Shown: one piece after another, positions 7,843 through 16,271 of the stretch
Layout of the letters: each line of letters opens with the position of its first letter
Numbering within the stretch: position 1 is the stretch's first letter
From: Alistipes sp.
GTDB taxonomy: Bacteria > Bacteroidota > Bacteroidia > Bacteroidales > Rikenellaceae
NCBI GenBank assembly: GCA_017559615.1
Contig: JAFYRB010000005.1
Location: 1 to 21,553, forward strand
Length of the DNA: 21,553 nucleotides
Reading direction: 5' to 3'
Position numbers and translations under genes: made by a program
The notes under the pieces: model-generated
What the model saw: only the letters and a program-made list of their open reading frames with translations
What the model was told of the DNA's origin: nothing
The model's database searches: none

Positions 7843-10824
7843 CTACTTTGGCAATGCTGCGATGCGCTCCTTGGCCTCCGCAACGATACCATCATCCTTT
7901 GGCGAGTAACCATCGACAATACTCTGGTAGGTAGCACGTGCCTGGAACGTATTTCCTGTCTTAACCAGAACATCACCAAGAACAAGATATATCTTCGCCT
8001 GCCAATACATCGAGCCACACTCACCAAGCGAATATACACGCTGCTCGGCACGCTCATAGTTACCCGTTAGGTAGTCATCCTCCACAAGACGATAGTAGGC
8101 CTCGGCACCCTCCACATTACGTTTATCGCTTGCCAAATCGGTATATATCTCGATAGCCATAGCTCGCTCACCCTCCTTACGCAGAACATCCGCCTTTGAG
8201 AGCTTCGCGCGACGACGTGCCCACGTCGAGGCATCGCTCATCGTAGCAACATCATCAGCCATACGCTTCAGCTCCGCGCCATCGGCAAACTTCAACGTTG
8301 CATCTACATAACCCTCCGACACAACCTCACGGCGCTTAGCATCGTGCGAGATATCGTAGAGCTTGCGGTATGCCTCGGCAGCATTTTCATACTCGCCCAT
8401 ATCGTAACTCATACGCGAGTAGACATCCAGCACACGCTCGGTGTACTGCGTATTACCCTGGTCGAGCAACGTACGCATAGTCTGCATCGCCGCTGCGTTA
8501 TCCTCCAACGCCACGTAGCAGTCGCTTAAGAAGAAGAGAGCTTCGGTGCGGTTATATCCCGACGTGAAGCTTTCGAGATAGTTCGAAAGTTTAACCTTTG
8601 CCCCCGCCATATCGCCATTGAGGTATAGGTTCTTCGCCGCGGCGAAGGTCAACGAGTCACGCGCCGCAGCACTCATATCGCTCTGCAGACCTTTACGCTC
8701 GGCATAGGCGAAGTACTCATCTACCCTACCCTGTGACACATAAATCTCGCGGATGCCACGTATAGCCTCCATAGCGGCTGCCGACTGCGAATCGAAATCC
8801 ACAACCTTCTCATAACATTTGCGAGCATCCTCCTTACGGCCCAAGTTGTAGTAAGCCAAAGCCAAATCCGACAACGCTGGGACATAGTATGGCGAGAGAG
8901 CATCGGCATTGACAAACTCCTGAAGAGTCTTCGCGCCATCGCTATAACGTTGCGTAGCGAGGTAGGTCTTACCAAGCTCATACCACGCATCATCGACATA
9001 CGAACCCTGCGCCTCGGTAACGATAGCCTTCAACTTATCAATCTTCGACTTCTGATTATTCTCGATACCATCCACCTGTGCCAACTGGAACAGAGCATAA
9101 TAACGCTCATCGGTAGGTGCCTTTGACACAAGTTTGTAGGCCCTACGCGCATCGGCAAACTCACGAACAGCGAAGTGTGCATCACCAAGGCGGTTGTGAG
9201 CATCATAGAGGTAGTTATCGCGCATTGTGTAGTCACGCACGAAGGTTTGGAAGGCCGACTGCGCACTCTCCATCGCACCCTGTGTAAGGTAGGTATATCC
9301 CAAGCTATAGTGAGCGAAGTAGTACTCCGTCTCGCTCTTTGGCGCACGACGGATATAATCCTCGAAGCACTGTTGCGCAAGCTCCACGTTACCCTTCTGG
9401 TATGCCACCTCACCCTGCCAATAGAGCGTCAAGGCGTTATACTTTGGCACAAGACCAATCTCCTTTGCCTCCTGAAGAAGCTGCTCGGCATCCTCCCAGC
9501 GCATCTGGTCGATAGCCTTCACAGCGCGGAACACCGCAACCTTCTGCAACACGGCACGAAGGTCATTATCGGGATTTGGAATCTCGTGGATAGCCGTATA
9601 TGCAGCATCGTAATCCTTTGAGTTATAGAACGCTGCGATAAGCAACTGCTTTACCTCCGAAGTGTACGAAGAGTTAGGATAGCGACACAAGTACTCCTGA
9701 AGCACGTTGACTGCCTCGTTGAAGATACCACCACCAAGTTCATACTTCAAGCGGCCATAGTTCAATAGTGCATCACGAGCAATAGTATCATCGAAACCAT
9801 CTACCGACGCCATAGCAAAGGCATCAGCAGCGCTACGCTTATTACCCACACGAAGGTAGCAGTCACCAAGGTGGTATGAGGCATTCTGCGTCAAGGCATC
9901 CTCCGCGCCACACACCTTTGCAAGTGGCTCTACAGCAGCATCATAGCGTGCCAAACGATACAACGAATAACCCTTGATATAGTTCTCCTGACGTGCTACG
10001 CGCTCCTCGGGGAATTGCGAGATATAGCGAATGGCATTAGCATAGTCGCCCTTGATAAAGTAGCTCTCGGCGATGATACGCACCAAGTCATCGAGCGTAT
10101 CCGACGAAGCAGAGGACATAAGGCGCTCACCCTCGCGGATGACATAGTCGTAGTTGCCCTTACGATACTCCAACTGAAGGAGGTAGAACGGCGCTAATTT
10201 GTCGTATGGCTCATACTTTGCCAACGCCTCGAAGCTATGCTGCGCCTCCTGATTACGTCCCTCGCTATATGCGATGTATGAGGTGTAATAAAGGGCGTGC
10301 GGATAGTACTCCGACATAGGGTTTATCTTCTGGAAATGGTTGTGCGCACTGTTGTAGTTACCATCCACAAAGCGGATATAACCTAAACGGATATCGTAAC
10401 GCTCACGCTCACGGACATCCAAAGCCTTGTAGTCTACCTCCTCGAAAATCTGCTTCGCACGCTCAAGGTTTCCCTTATCACACTCGTAGCAAGCCCTGAT
10501 GAAGGACATTCTATTGCGGTAGATACTTGCGGGATATCGCTCCACGTAATTTGCCATAAGAGCCTCGATATCACCACTTCCAAGCTCCATAGCACACACT
10601 ATCTTATTATACTCAACCCACTCTATATCACGTCGCTCTGTGATTGGGTCAAGTCCCTTCTCAAACTCCAAAAGGGCAACACGTGCGTCGCCCCAACGAT
10701 TGCGCTCAAGCATACTCTCGATATGCTCCATACGCACTCTCTTATCTGGTATTTGTGCCGCCACGTCCATAGGCATCGAGGCCAAGAACATAAACGCAGC
10801 AAGTGTAAATATTCGTCTTCGCAT
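7843..10824 (-). CDS. Large secreted TPR-repeat protein, probably periplasmic or outer-membrane associated
   Basis: The ATG at 10824 gives 993 residues with a signal peptide (RRRIFTLAAFMFLASMPMDVAAQ, cleavage likely after the AQ region near residue 24). Almost the whole mature protein is helical tetratricopeptide-type repeats. Recognisable copies include YHLGDCYLRVGNKRSAADAF, HYSLGYTYLTQGAMESAQSAF, WYELGKTYLATQRYSDGAKTL, LSDLALAYYNLGRKEDARKCY and LFFLSDCYVALEDNAAAMQT. These resemble BamD/YbgF-like TPRs, which act as protein-binding scaffolds. No enzyme domain is visible. No function is established from sequence. The next gene, 28 bases on, encodes an outer-membrane barrel, so a periplasmic scaffold partner of that barrel is a reasonable inference. 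A -7 promoter element lies just upstream. Confidence 0.88.
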   Translation of the reverse strand: MRRRIFTLAAFMFLASMPMDVAAQIPDKRVRMEHIESMLERNRWGDARVALLEFEKGLDPITERRDIEWVEYNKIVCAMELGSGDIEALMANYVERYPASIYRNRMSFIRACYECDKGNLERAKQIFEEVDYKALDVRERERYDIRLGYIRFVDGNYNSAHNHFQKINPMSEYYPHALYYTSYIAYSEGRNQEAQHSFEALAKYEPYDKLAPFYLLQLEYRKGNYDYVIREGERLMSSASSDTLDDLVRIIAESYFIKGDYANAIRYISQFPEERVARQENYIKGYSLYRLARYDAAVEPLAKVCGAEDALTQNASYHLGDCYLRVGNKRSAADAFAMASVDGFDDTIARDALLNYGRLKYELGGGIFNEAVNVLQEYLCRYPNSSYTSEVKQLLIAAFYNSKDYDAAYTAIHEIPNPDNDLRAVLQKVAVFRAVKAIDQMRWEDAEQLLQEAKEIGLVPKYNALTLYWQGEVAYQKGNVELAQQCFEDYIRRAPKSETEYYFAHYSLGYTYLTQGAMESAQSAFQTFVRDYTMRDNYLYDAHNRLGDAHFAVREFADARRAYKLVSKAPTDERYYALFQLAQVDGIENNQKSKIDKLKAIVTEAQGSYVDDAWYELGKTYLATQRYSDGAKTLQEFVNADALSPYYVPALSDLALAYYNLGRKEDARKCYEKVVDFDSQSAAAMEAIRGIREIYVSQGRVDEYFAYAERKGLQSDMSAAARDSLTFAAAKNLYLNGDMAGAKVKLSNYLESFTSGYNRTEALFFLSDCYVALEDNAAAMQTMRTLLDQGNTQYTERVLDVYSRMSYDMGEYENAAEAYRKLYDISHDAKRREVVSEGYVDATLKFADGAELKRMADDVATMSDASTWARRRAKLSKADVLRKEGERAMAIEIYTDLASDKRNVEGAEAYYRLVEDDYLTGNYERAEQRVYSLGECGSMYWQAKIYLVLGDVLVKTGNTFQARATYQSIVDGYSPKDDGIVAEAKERIAALPK

Positions 10825-10845
10825 ATTATATAGGTATATATACCG

Positions 10846-10853
10846 CAAATATA
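10846..10853 (-). promoter_or_regulatory. Candidate Bacteroidetes -7 promoter element for the TPR/beta-barrel operon
   Basis: The minus strand reads TATATTTG here, a full match to the Bacteroidetes -7 consensus TAnnTTTG, 21 bases upstream of the chosen TPR-protein ATG at 10824. No good TTTG -33 box stands 19-21 bases further upstream, so this is a half-site call. An in-frame TTG at 10848 that would lengthen the protein lies inside this element, which argues for the downstream ATG. Confidence 0.55.
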
Positions 10854-10898
10854 CGTATTTTTTCGTGAATTATTGCCCTACTGCGGTGGCTTTTTTTT

Positions 10899-12146
10899 CT
10901 ACCGCGCTACTATGTAGCGATAGGCAGCGATGGCAATTGCATAGTCGTACTGCGCGGCGATGGCATTACTATATATTTGAAGCCAACTCAACTGCGCCTG
11001 CAATACGTCGAGAATCGTACCCAAACCCTCGCCATAGGAGTAGGTGCTAATCTCAAGATTCTCGGTCGCAAGGTCGAGGTTACGCCCTATCGCCTCCACA
11101 CGCTCCTTCGTCGAGAGGAGGTTTGTCCAGCAGTCGCTCTCGTTGAGCGTTATCTCATCGCGAACATCCTCGACACTAAGCTCCGCACTACGAAGCTTGC
11201 TACGTGCCGAACGCACCACCTCGCGGCGCTCCCCGAAGTGAAATATCGGCGTACTCATCGACACTACCACTCCTCCATCAAGACGCGTTCCCGCACCCCG
11301 AATATTTGGCACGTTGGGGGCCCAAAGGCCGTAAACATTAACCCCAATCTTCGGTAGATAATCGGCACGCGCCACCTTCACACCCCAACGCTTTGCCTCA
11401 CGCTGTGCAACCTCACCAACATAGTCGGGATGCGTTGCTACGACCCCCATAACGTCCTCACGCATAGGCATCTGCATCGTATCGAGGATACTCTGCGAAA
11501 GGAGCACATCACAGCTCGGAGCGCACCCACGAAGCGTATTAAAGTTATGCAGCGCCTGCTCACGTTGTTGCCTTGCTCGCGAGAGCTGATACTGAGCATC
11601 ACCCAGACGCGACTCCACTTGCAGAAGGTCACTTTTCGAGGTATAACCCTCCGCGAAACGATGCTCCGCAACGTCACGCAACGACCTTACGATATCGTAA
11701 TATCGCTCTATGGCGCGGCAATATATCTCCGCCCGCGAGAGTGTCCAGTAGGCCACCTCGGCATCGTACACAACATCAAGTGCTGCGCTCTGCTGGTCAC
11801 TCATCGCAGCATTCCACAACATCTCCTCTCGCTCGCTTCTTGCCCGCAGGCCACCACCATAGAAGATAGGCTGCACAACATCCGCACGCATTGACCAGCC
11901 AACCCTCCGCTCATCGCCACTACGCCGAAAGCCATACGTAGCATCGCGGCTCATATCAACCGAGGGCAGAAACCCCTTACGTGCCACACGCATATCCGCC
12001 TCGGCACCCTCGACAGCAGCCGCAGCACGCTTTAGTTCGGTGCTATATTCGATAACCGAATTGGTATATTCCCTCACATTAAGTTGCGCCCACGAAACGG
12101 CAGCGAGGCACACTCCCAAGACCGAAAGAAATAGTTGACGTATCAT
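10899..12146 (-). CDS. TolC-like outer-membrane efflux channel (OEP family)
   Basis: Outer-membrane exit duct of the tripartite pump. The 415-residue protein begins with a signal peptide, MIRQLFLSVLGVCLAAVSWA, with likely cleavage after A20 before QLNVREY. There is no lipobox, so it is not a lipidated OprM-type channel. Two OEP repeats follow. Each has long amphipathic helices rich in Ala, Glu and Arg (for example around residues 36-60 and 140-210, then 295-400) alternating with short beta strands such as FLPSVDMS and YLPKIGVNVYG, the typical TolC pattern. Its ATG overlaps the pump stop codon by four bases (ATGA), implying translational coupling. The gene ends with TAG; no convincing terminator follows before the next gene about 75 bases away. 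Confidence 0.93.
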   Translation of the reverse strand: MIRQLFLSVLGVCLAAVSWAQLNVREYTNSVIEYSTELKRAAAAVEGAEADMRVARKGFLPSVDMSRDATYGFRRSGDERRVGWSMRADVVQPIFYGGGLRARSEREEMLWNAAMSDQQSAALDVVYDAEVAYWTLSRAEIYCRAIERYYDIVRSLRDVAEHRFAEGYTSKSDLLQVESRLGDAQYQLSRARQQREQALHNFNTLRGCAPSCDVLLSQSILDTMQMPMREDVMGVVATHPDYVGEVAQREAKRWGVKVARADYLPKIGVNVYGLWAPNVPNIRGAGTRLDGGVVVSMSTPIFHFGERREVVRSARSKLRSAELSVEDVRDEITLNESDCWTNLLSTKERVEAIGRNLDLATENLEISTYSYGEGLGTILDVLQAQLSWLQIYSNAIAAQYDYAIAIAAYRYIVAR

Positions 12147-15100
12147 TTCTCGATGCGATAAATTAGTGAATAAATTACGGGTAACACCATAAGTGTGAGC
12201 ATTGTAGTAACAACCAAACCTCCCATTATCGTTGCCGCCATACTGCCAAACATTGAGTCGAACAGAAGGGGCGAGATTCCGAGTACGGTGGTTGCTGAAG
12301 CCACCACAACGGGGAGGAATCTATCCTGCGTAGAACGTATGATAGCCTCGCGCGGAGCAACACCCGCACCTCGCAGTTCATCAATGCGCGAGAGCAGAAT
12401 TACGCCATTCTTGACATTCATACCCACCAAGCCGAGAAGGCCCAACAACGAGAAGAAATCGAACATCTTACCCGCTATGGCAAGGCCCGCCACAACGCCA
12501 ATAAATATCAGCGGAAGGGTGATAATAACTACAACGGGAGCGCGAAGATTACCAAAGAGAAGCATCAGCACGATAACGATAAGTACCAACGTCACAGGGA
12601 GTTGCGAAGCGAGAGCCTCATTCGACTCACTGCGACTCTCCTGCTCGCCATACACCTCCATACGATACCCCTCGGGAAGGGAGATTTGCTGCTCAAGTTC
12701 CCTTCGTAGAGAGCCAAACAACGCAATAGTATTCTCACCTCGCTCCACGTCGCATTGAGCCTTCATAACTCGCTCAAAATCAATGCGTCGAATAACGGGA
12801 TTTTGGAACTCGAAGCTAAACTCGGAGGTCGCCTGAGCAAGCGAGTAACTACGTCCCGCAGCGGAGAAGACGGGGAGAGTCGTTAGCGACAGAAGCGTAT
12901 TCTCGGACGAAGGCGTAGTGCGCAACAATATCGGCATCTCGCCATCGGAATTGCGGTAGGTGGCAACACGAAGTCCCGAGGTATACATCTCCAGCGAGCG
13001 GGCCACGCCACGCCGCTCAACGCCAAGTCGCTGCGCCTTAATCTGCGAGTAGCGAGGTTGCCACACCGCGATGCGATTACCCCAACTATTGCGTACGTTA
13101 CGGGTGTCGCTACGGCGCTGCATAACCGCCATAGCATCGCGTGTCAGGCGGGCGAGGGTGTCGATATTATCCCCCACAAAGCCAAACTCAATGGTTGCCT
13201 CTGGAACGGGCGAGAGGCGAAAGAGCGACGAACGCAACCACACATCCGCAACATTATCCCTAACCCACCTATCGAAGCGCACCTCGACAATGGGTGCATC
13301 CTCCGCCGCCGCTACCTCGACCAAAATATTTCCATAGTTAGGGCGCGAGGCGTAGCTACTACTTGCAAGATAGTAACGTGGTGGTGTGCCACCCGCTGTG
13401 GTAGATACGCGCACCACCTCTGGCTGCGATAACAGCCACTCGCTCAACTCATTAAGTCGCCTATCGGTAGCATATATATCATATCCTTCGGCCATAATAA
13501 CATCGGCACGGAAGTATGGTTTCGAGAGCTGTGGGAAGAAATTTTGAGGCATACGTCCCATAACCACAATGGAGAGGGCAAAGAGCAGAGCAACCGTTGT
13601 AACGGTTATCCAACGATGGCGAAGAAGTAGCCCCACAACCCTACCAAACCAAGCGGAGCGAGGCCTGTCATTAGTCGCTACGGCGCGTAGGCGAAGCATC
13701 GCAACACTCATAAGTGGCACCTGCACGAGGGCAAAAAACCAGCTTGCAACCAGCGACACCGCAACGACAACGAACAACGGGCGGATAATCTCGGCAACGG
13801 AGGATGGCGAGAGCTGCAAGGGCAGAAACGAGAGTATCGCAATAAGCGTTGCAGCAAGGAGCGCCCAGCGTGGCTTCGTAGCGCCATCCACCGCTGCAAC
13901 ACGCAATGGTAGACCACCCAAGGCGAGTGTCCGCGTGCTATCCACCACCACAATGGCGTTATCAACAAGCATTCCCATAGCAATGATGAAGCCCGCCAAC
14001 GAGGTGCGGTTTATACCTTCGCCGAGAAGCAACATCACAACGAGAGTGGCAGCAATAGAGAGCAGAAGCGACACTCCAACAATAACACCCTGCCGCCATC
14101 CCATAACCACCATAACCAATAATATGACTATTGCCAGCGACTCCAAAAGGTTGATTACAAAGGTATTATTAGCCTCGCGGGCAATCTCATCCTCGGGATA
14201 TAGTGACACGATGCTTAACCCAGCAGGGAGATTCTGCGAGTATTCGTCTATAACTTTTCGCACCTCCGCACCCACCTTCACTATATCCATTTCGGAGTTG
14301 GTGGCAACGGCAATAGCCACCGCATCGTTACCATTTACACGCATACGCAACGACGGCGGAGTGTGGTAACCCATCTCCACATCGGCAATATCTCCCAGAC
14401 GATACTGCTTGCCATCAGCCGCGATAAGAAGCTGATTTTCAAGCTCCGACAGCGTGGCATAGGTACTACCTTCGACAAGTTCGACGCTCACCTCACCCGC
14501 CTCGCGCGAGCCTAATGGCGCTACGCTATTTTGCCCCTTAACCGCCGCACCTATATCTTCAGGACGAAGGTCAAAGGCCGACAACGTCGCGGGGCTTAAC
14601 CACACATTCACCTCGGGGTGCTGCTCGCCATAGAGTAGCACCTTATCCACGCCATCAACAGCATACAACTGTCGCTCGACGGCCTTTGCATAGCGGTGCA
14701 TCTCCTGCCACGAGAAACCACCCTCCGAACTCAAGGCGTAGTAGAGGCCATAGACATCACCAAAGTCATCAACGATATCTATATCTCCCACACCTTCAGG
14801 AAGTTGCATCCTTGCATTTGCAATCTTTCGCCGCAACTCATCCCACAACTGAGGGATGCGCATAGAGGGTGTCGAGGGACGTAGTTCGACCATTAGTCGC
14901 GCATAGCCAAAGTGTGCCTCGGAGGTTATCTTATGTACCGACGTTAGGGTGCGTATCTCGCGCTCGAGAGGCTCAACAACAAGCGCCTCGACCTCGTCGG
15001 GCGTAGCACCAGCATAGGGGCATACCACAATCGCACTCTTGATGGTAAATGTCGAGTCCTCACGCTTACCGAGAGCAGAGAAGGCATATAGACCTCCTAC

Positions 15101-15169
15101 TATCGTGGCAATCATAAGCATCACAATCACAGAGCGATGCGTGATGGAATATCGAGAAATATTCGCCAT
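12143..15169 (-). CDS. RND-family efflux pump, inner-membrane permease (AcrB/MMPL-type, HAE1-like)
   Basis: Proton-driven inner-membrane pump of a tripartite exporter. The 1008 residues show the standard two-fold layout: TM1 (about 12-31), a large periplasmic loop, TM2-TM7 (about 336-560), a second large loop, and TM8-TM12 (about 830-1003). The TM4 proton-relay segment reads GMLVDNAIVVVD, with D403 kept but the second Asp of AcrB (D408) replaced by N404. The TM10 lysine is present in GMNVKNGVILL (K920). The DN form, the GKREDSTFTIK start and the FFPQLSKPYF entry to the second loop recall TriC-like pumps more than AcrB itself, so the substrate cannot be named; drugs, biocides or bile-type compounds are all possible. 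The stop codon overlaps the start of the channel gene as ATGA. Confidence 0.95.
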   Translation of the reverse strand: MANISRYSITHRSVIVMLMIATIVGGLYAFSALGKREDSTFTIKSAIVVCPYAGATPDEVEALVVEPLEREIRTLTSVHKITSEAHFGYARLMVELRPSTPSMRIPQLWDELRRKIANARMQLPEGVGDIDIVDDFGDVYGLYYALSSEGGFSWQEMHRYAKAVERQLYAVDGVDKVLLYGEQHPEVNVWLSPATLSAFDLRPEDIGAAVKGQNSVAPLGSREAGEVSVELVEGSTYATLSELENQLLIAADGKQYRLGDIADVEMGYHTPPSLRMRVNGNDAVAIAVATNSEMDIVKVGAEVRKVIDEYSQNLPAGLSIVSLYPEDEIAREANNTFVINLLESLAIVILLVMVVMGWRQGVIVGVSLLLSIAATLVVMLLLGEGINRTSLAGFIIAMGMLVDNAIVVVDSTRTLALGGLPLRVAAVDGATKPRWALLAATLIAILSFLPLQLSPSSVAEIIRPLFVVVAVSLVASWFFALVQVPLMSVAMLRLRAVATNDRPRSAWFGRVVGLLLRHRWITVTTVALLFALSIVVMGRMPQNFFPQLSKPYFRADVIMAEGYDIYATDRRLNELSEWLLSQPEVVRVSTTAGGTPPRYYLASSSYASRPNYGNILVEVAAAEDAPIVEVRFDRWVRDNVADVWLRSSLFRLSPVPEATIEFGFVGDNIDTLARLTRDAMAVMQRRSDTRNVRNSWGNRIAVWQPRYSQIKAQRLGVERRGVARSLEMYTSGLRVATYRNSDGEMPILLRTTPSSENTLLSLTTLPVFSAAGRSYSLAQATSEFSFEFQNPVIRRIDFERVMKAQCDVERGENTIALFGSLRRELEQQISLPEGYRMEVYGEQESRSESNEALASQLPVTLVLIVIVLMLLFGNLRAPVVVIITLPLIFIGVVAGLAIAGKMFDFFSLLGLLGLVGMNVKNGVILLSRIDELRGAGVAPREAIIRSTQDRFLPVVVASATTVLGISPLLFDSMFGSMAATIMGGLVVTTMLTLMVLPVIYSLIYRIEK

Positions 15170-15172
15170 AGC

Positions 15173-16213
15173 CTACATCTTTTGAGTCTCCTCGGCACGT
15201 ACAACCTCGCCATCGGTGAGATGATAAACACCCGCCGAGACTATTCTCTCGCCAGCGTGAAGGCCACGAAGCACCACAACACTCGACTCCCCAATGGGCG
15301 AGCCAAGCTCCACCCTACGGCTATACACCCTATCATCCTTATCTATAACCCACACGTAGTCGCCATCGCCAACGGGAGCATATATTGCCGTAAGCGGAAG
15401 TCGCACAGCATACCTATCCTTTTCGGGCGTGATGACCGTGGCGACGCAGGTCATACCCGGAGAGATGCGATACTGCGCTGTATCTACATCTGTCAAACGT
15501 AGCGACACCGGAAAGCCGAGGGCATCCGACGAGGTGCGGGCAAAGCTCTTGATAACCGCCCGAAAGCGCACGCCACGCCACGCATCGAACTCCACGCTAA
15601 ACCGAGTAGTGGGTAGCGATAGTTGCGCGACAAGCTCCTCGGGAGCGGTAAAGCCTACGGTGGTGCTTATAGGATTAACGATACGCACGATACTTTCGCC
15701 CGACGAAACACGCTGATAAGCATCGACATAGGTGCGTTCGACAACACCCGCGAAGGGTGCCACGATGCGAGTATCGTTGAGCAAATCGAGACTATTTTCG
15801 TACTGCGACAACGCCTGCGCCACAGCACTCTCTATGGATTCTACCTCCTGCTCCGAGATTGCCGAGTGGTTCAAAAGTCGCCGCGCACGCTCCAGACGTG
15901 ACTGCGCCTCGACGTATGCCGCACGTGCCGCCTCGACCTGAAGCTCCACATCGCGCTTATCAAGCTCCGCAAGGAGCTGACCACGCTCTACGGCCATACC
16001 CTTTGCAACGGGAATATCAGCCACACGCCCCGAGATTTTGAATGCCAGCGTCACGGCATCGTCAGCAGTTGTGAGCGCTGCGAAATCGCGCTCCGTAGAC
16101 TCAACGGGCTGAGCTACGACATACTTAACAAGTTGTGGCTGAGGGGCTACCGTATTGCTTCCACCACACGCCACCGAACAGATTATCGGCAAGATATAGA
16201 TGACTCTACGCAT
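15173..16213 (-). CDS. RND efflux periplasmic adaptor (membrane fusion protein), lipoprotein
   Basis: Periplasmic adaptor that links the inner-membrane RND pump to the outer-membrane channel. I use the ATG at 16213 (346 residues), because it gives MRRVIYILPIICSVAC, a lipoprotein signal with Cys16 as the likely lipidation site. An in-frame ATG at 16228 lies inside the terminator hairpin and would only add five residues. Domains in order: a lipoyl-like half (KISGRVADIPVAKGMAVERGQLLAELD, shown here as two conserved parts VERGQLL and LAELD), a coiled-coil hairpin (about residues 90-140), the second lipoyl half (RIVAPFAGVVERTYVDAYQ region), and beta-barrel and membrane-proximal domains. It stops 3 bases before the pump gene. 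There is no local regulator, and expression may depend on passing the upstream hairpin. Confidence 0.93.
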   Translation of the reverse strand: MRRVIYILPIICSVACGGSNTVAPQPQLVKYVVAQPVESTERDFAALTTADDAVTLAFKISGRVADIPVAKGMAVERGQLLAELDKRDVELQVEAARAAYVEAQSRLERARRLLNHSAISEQEVESIESAVAQALSQYENSLDLLNDTRIVAPFAGVVERTYVDAYQRVSSGESIVRIVNPISTTVGFTAPEELVAQLSLPTTRFSVEFDAWRGVRFRAVIKSFARTSSDALGFPVSLRLTDVDTAQYRISPGMTCVATVITPEKDRYAVRLPLTAIYAPVGDGDYVWVIDKDDRVYSRRVELGSPIGESSVVVLRGLHAGERIVSAGVYHLTDGEVVRAEETQKM

Positions 16214-16248
16214 AACAAAAAAGACCATTACCTGAAGCGGTAATGGTC
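16214..16248 (-). terminator. Intrinsic terminator after the DoxX-like gene, against the efflux-operon start
   Basis: On the minus strand a perfect 10-bp stem, GACCATTACC paired with GGTAATGGTC (16239-16248 with 16223-16232), encloses a six-base loop. It is followed at once by TTTTTT (16222-16217). This is a textbook Rho-independent terminator acting on leftward transcription only; on the plus strand no T-run follows the stem. It starts 23 bases after the DoxX-like stop codon. Its U-tract ends 3 bases before the adaptor gene's ATG, so any transcript of the efflux genes starting upstream of the hairpin must pass through it. Confidence 0.9.
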
Positions 16249-16271
16249 AATTATCTTGCCACAAATATCTT

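Noticed and set aside
10905..10919. Perfect hairpin CGCTAC-TAT-GTAGCG at the end of the TolC-like gene as a terminator
   Set aside because: It lies inside the last codons, and on the minus strand it is followed by a run of A, not T, so it lacks a U-tract in the direction of transcription.
13569..14369. Plus-strand open frame of 266 codons
   Set aside because: It lies fully opposite the RND pump gene. Its product is rich in Ser, Thr and Arg with no recognisable domain, as expected from the complement of a membrane-protein gene.
16214..16228. Upstream ATG of the adaptor gene at 16228
   Set aside because: It lies inside the terminator stem and would displace the lipoprotein signal by five residues.
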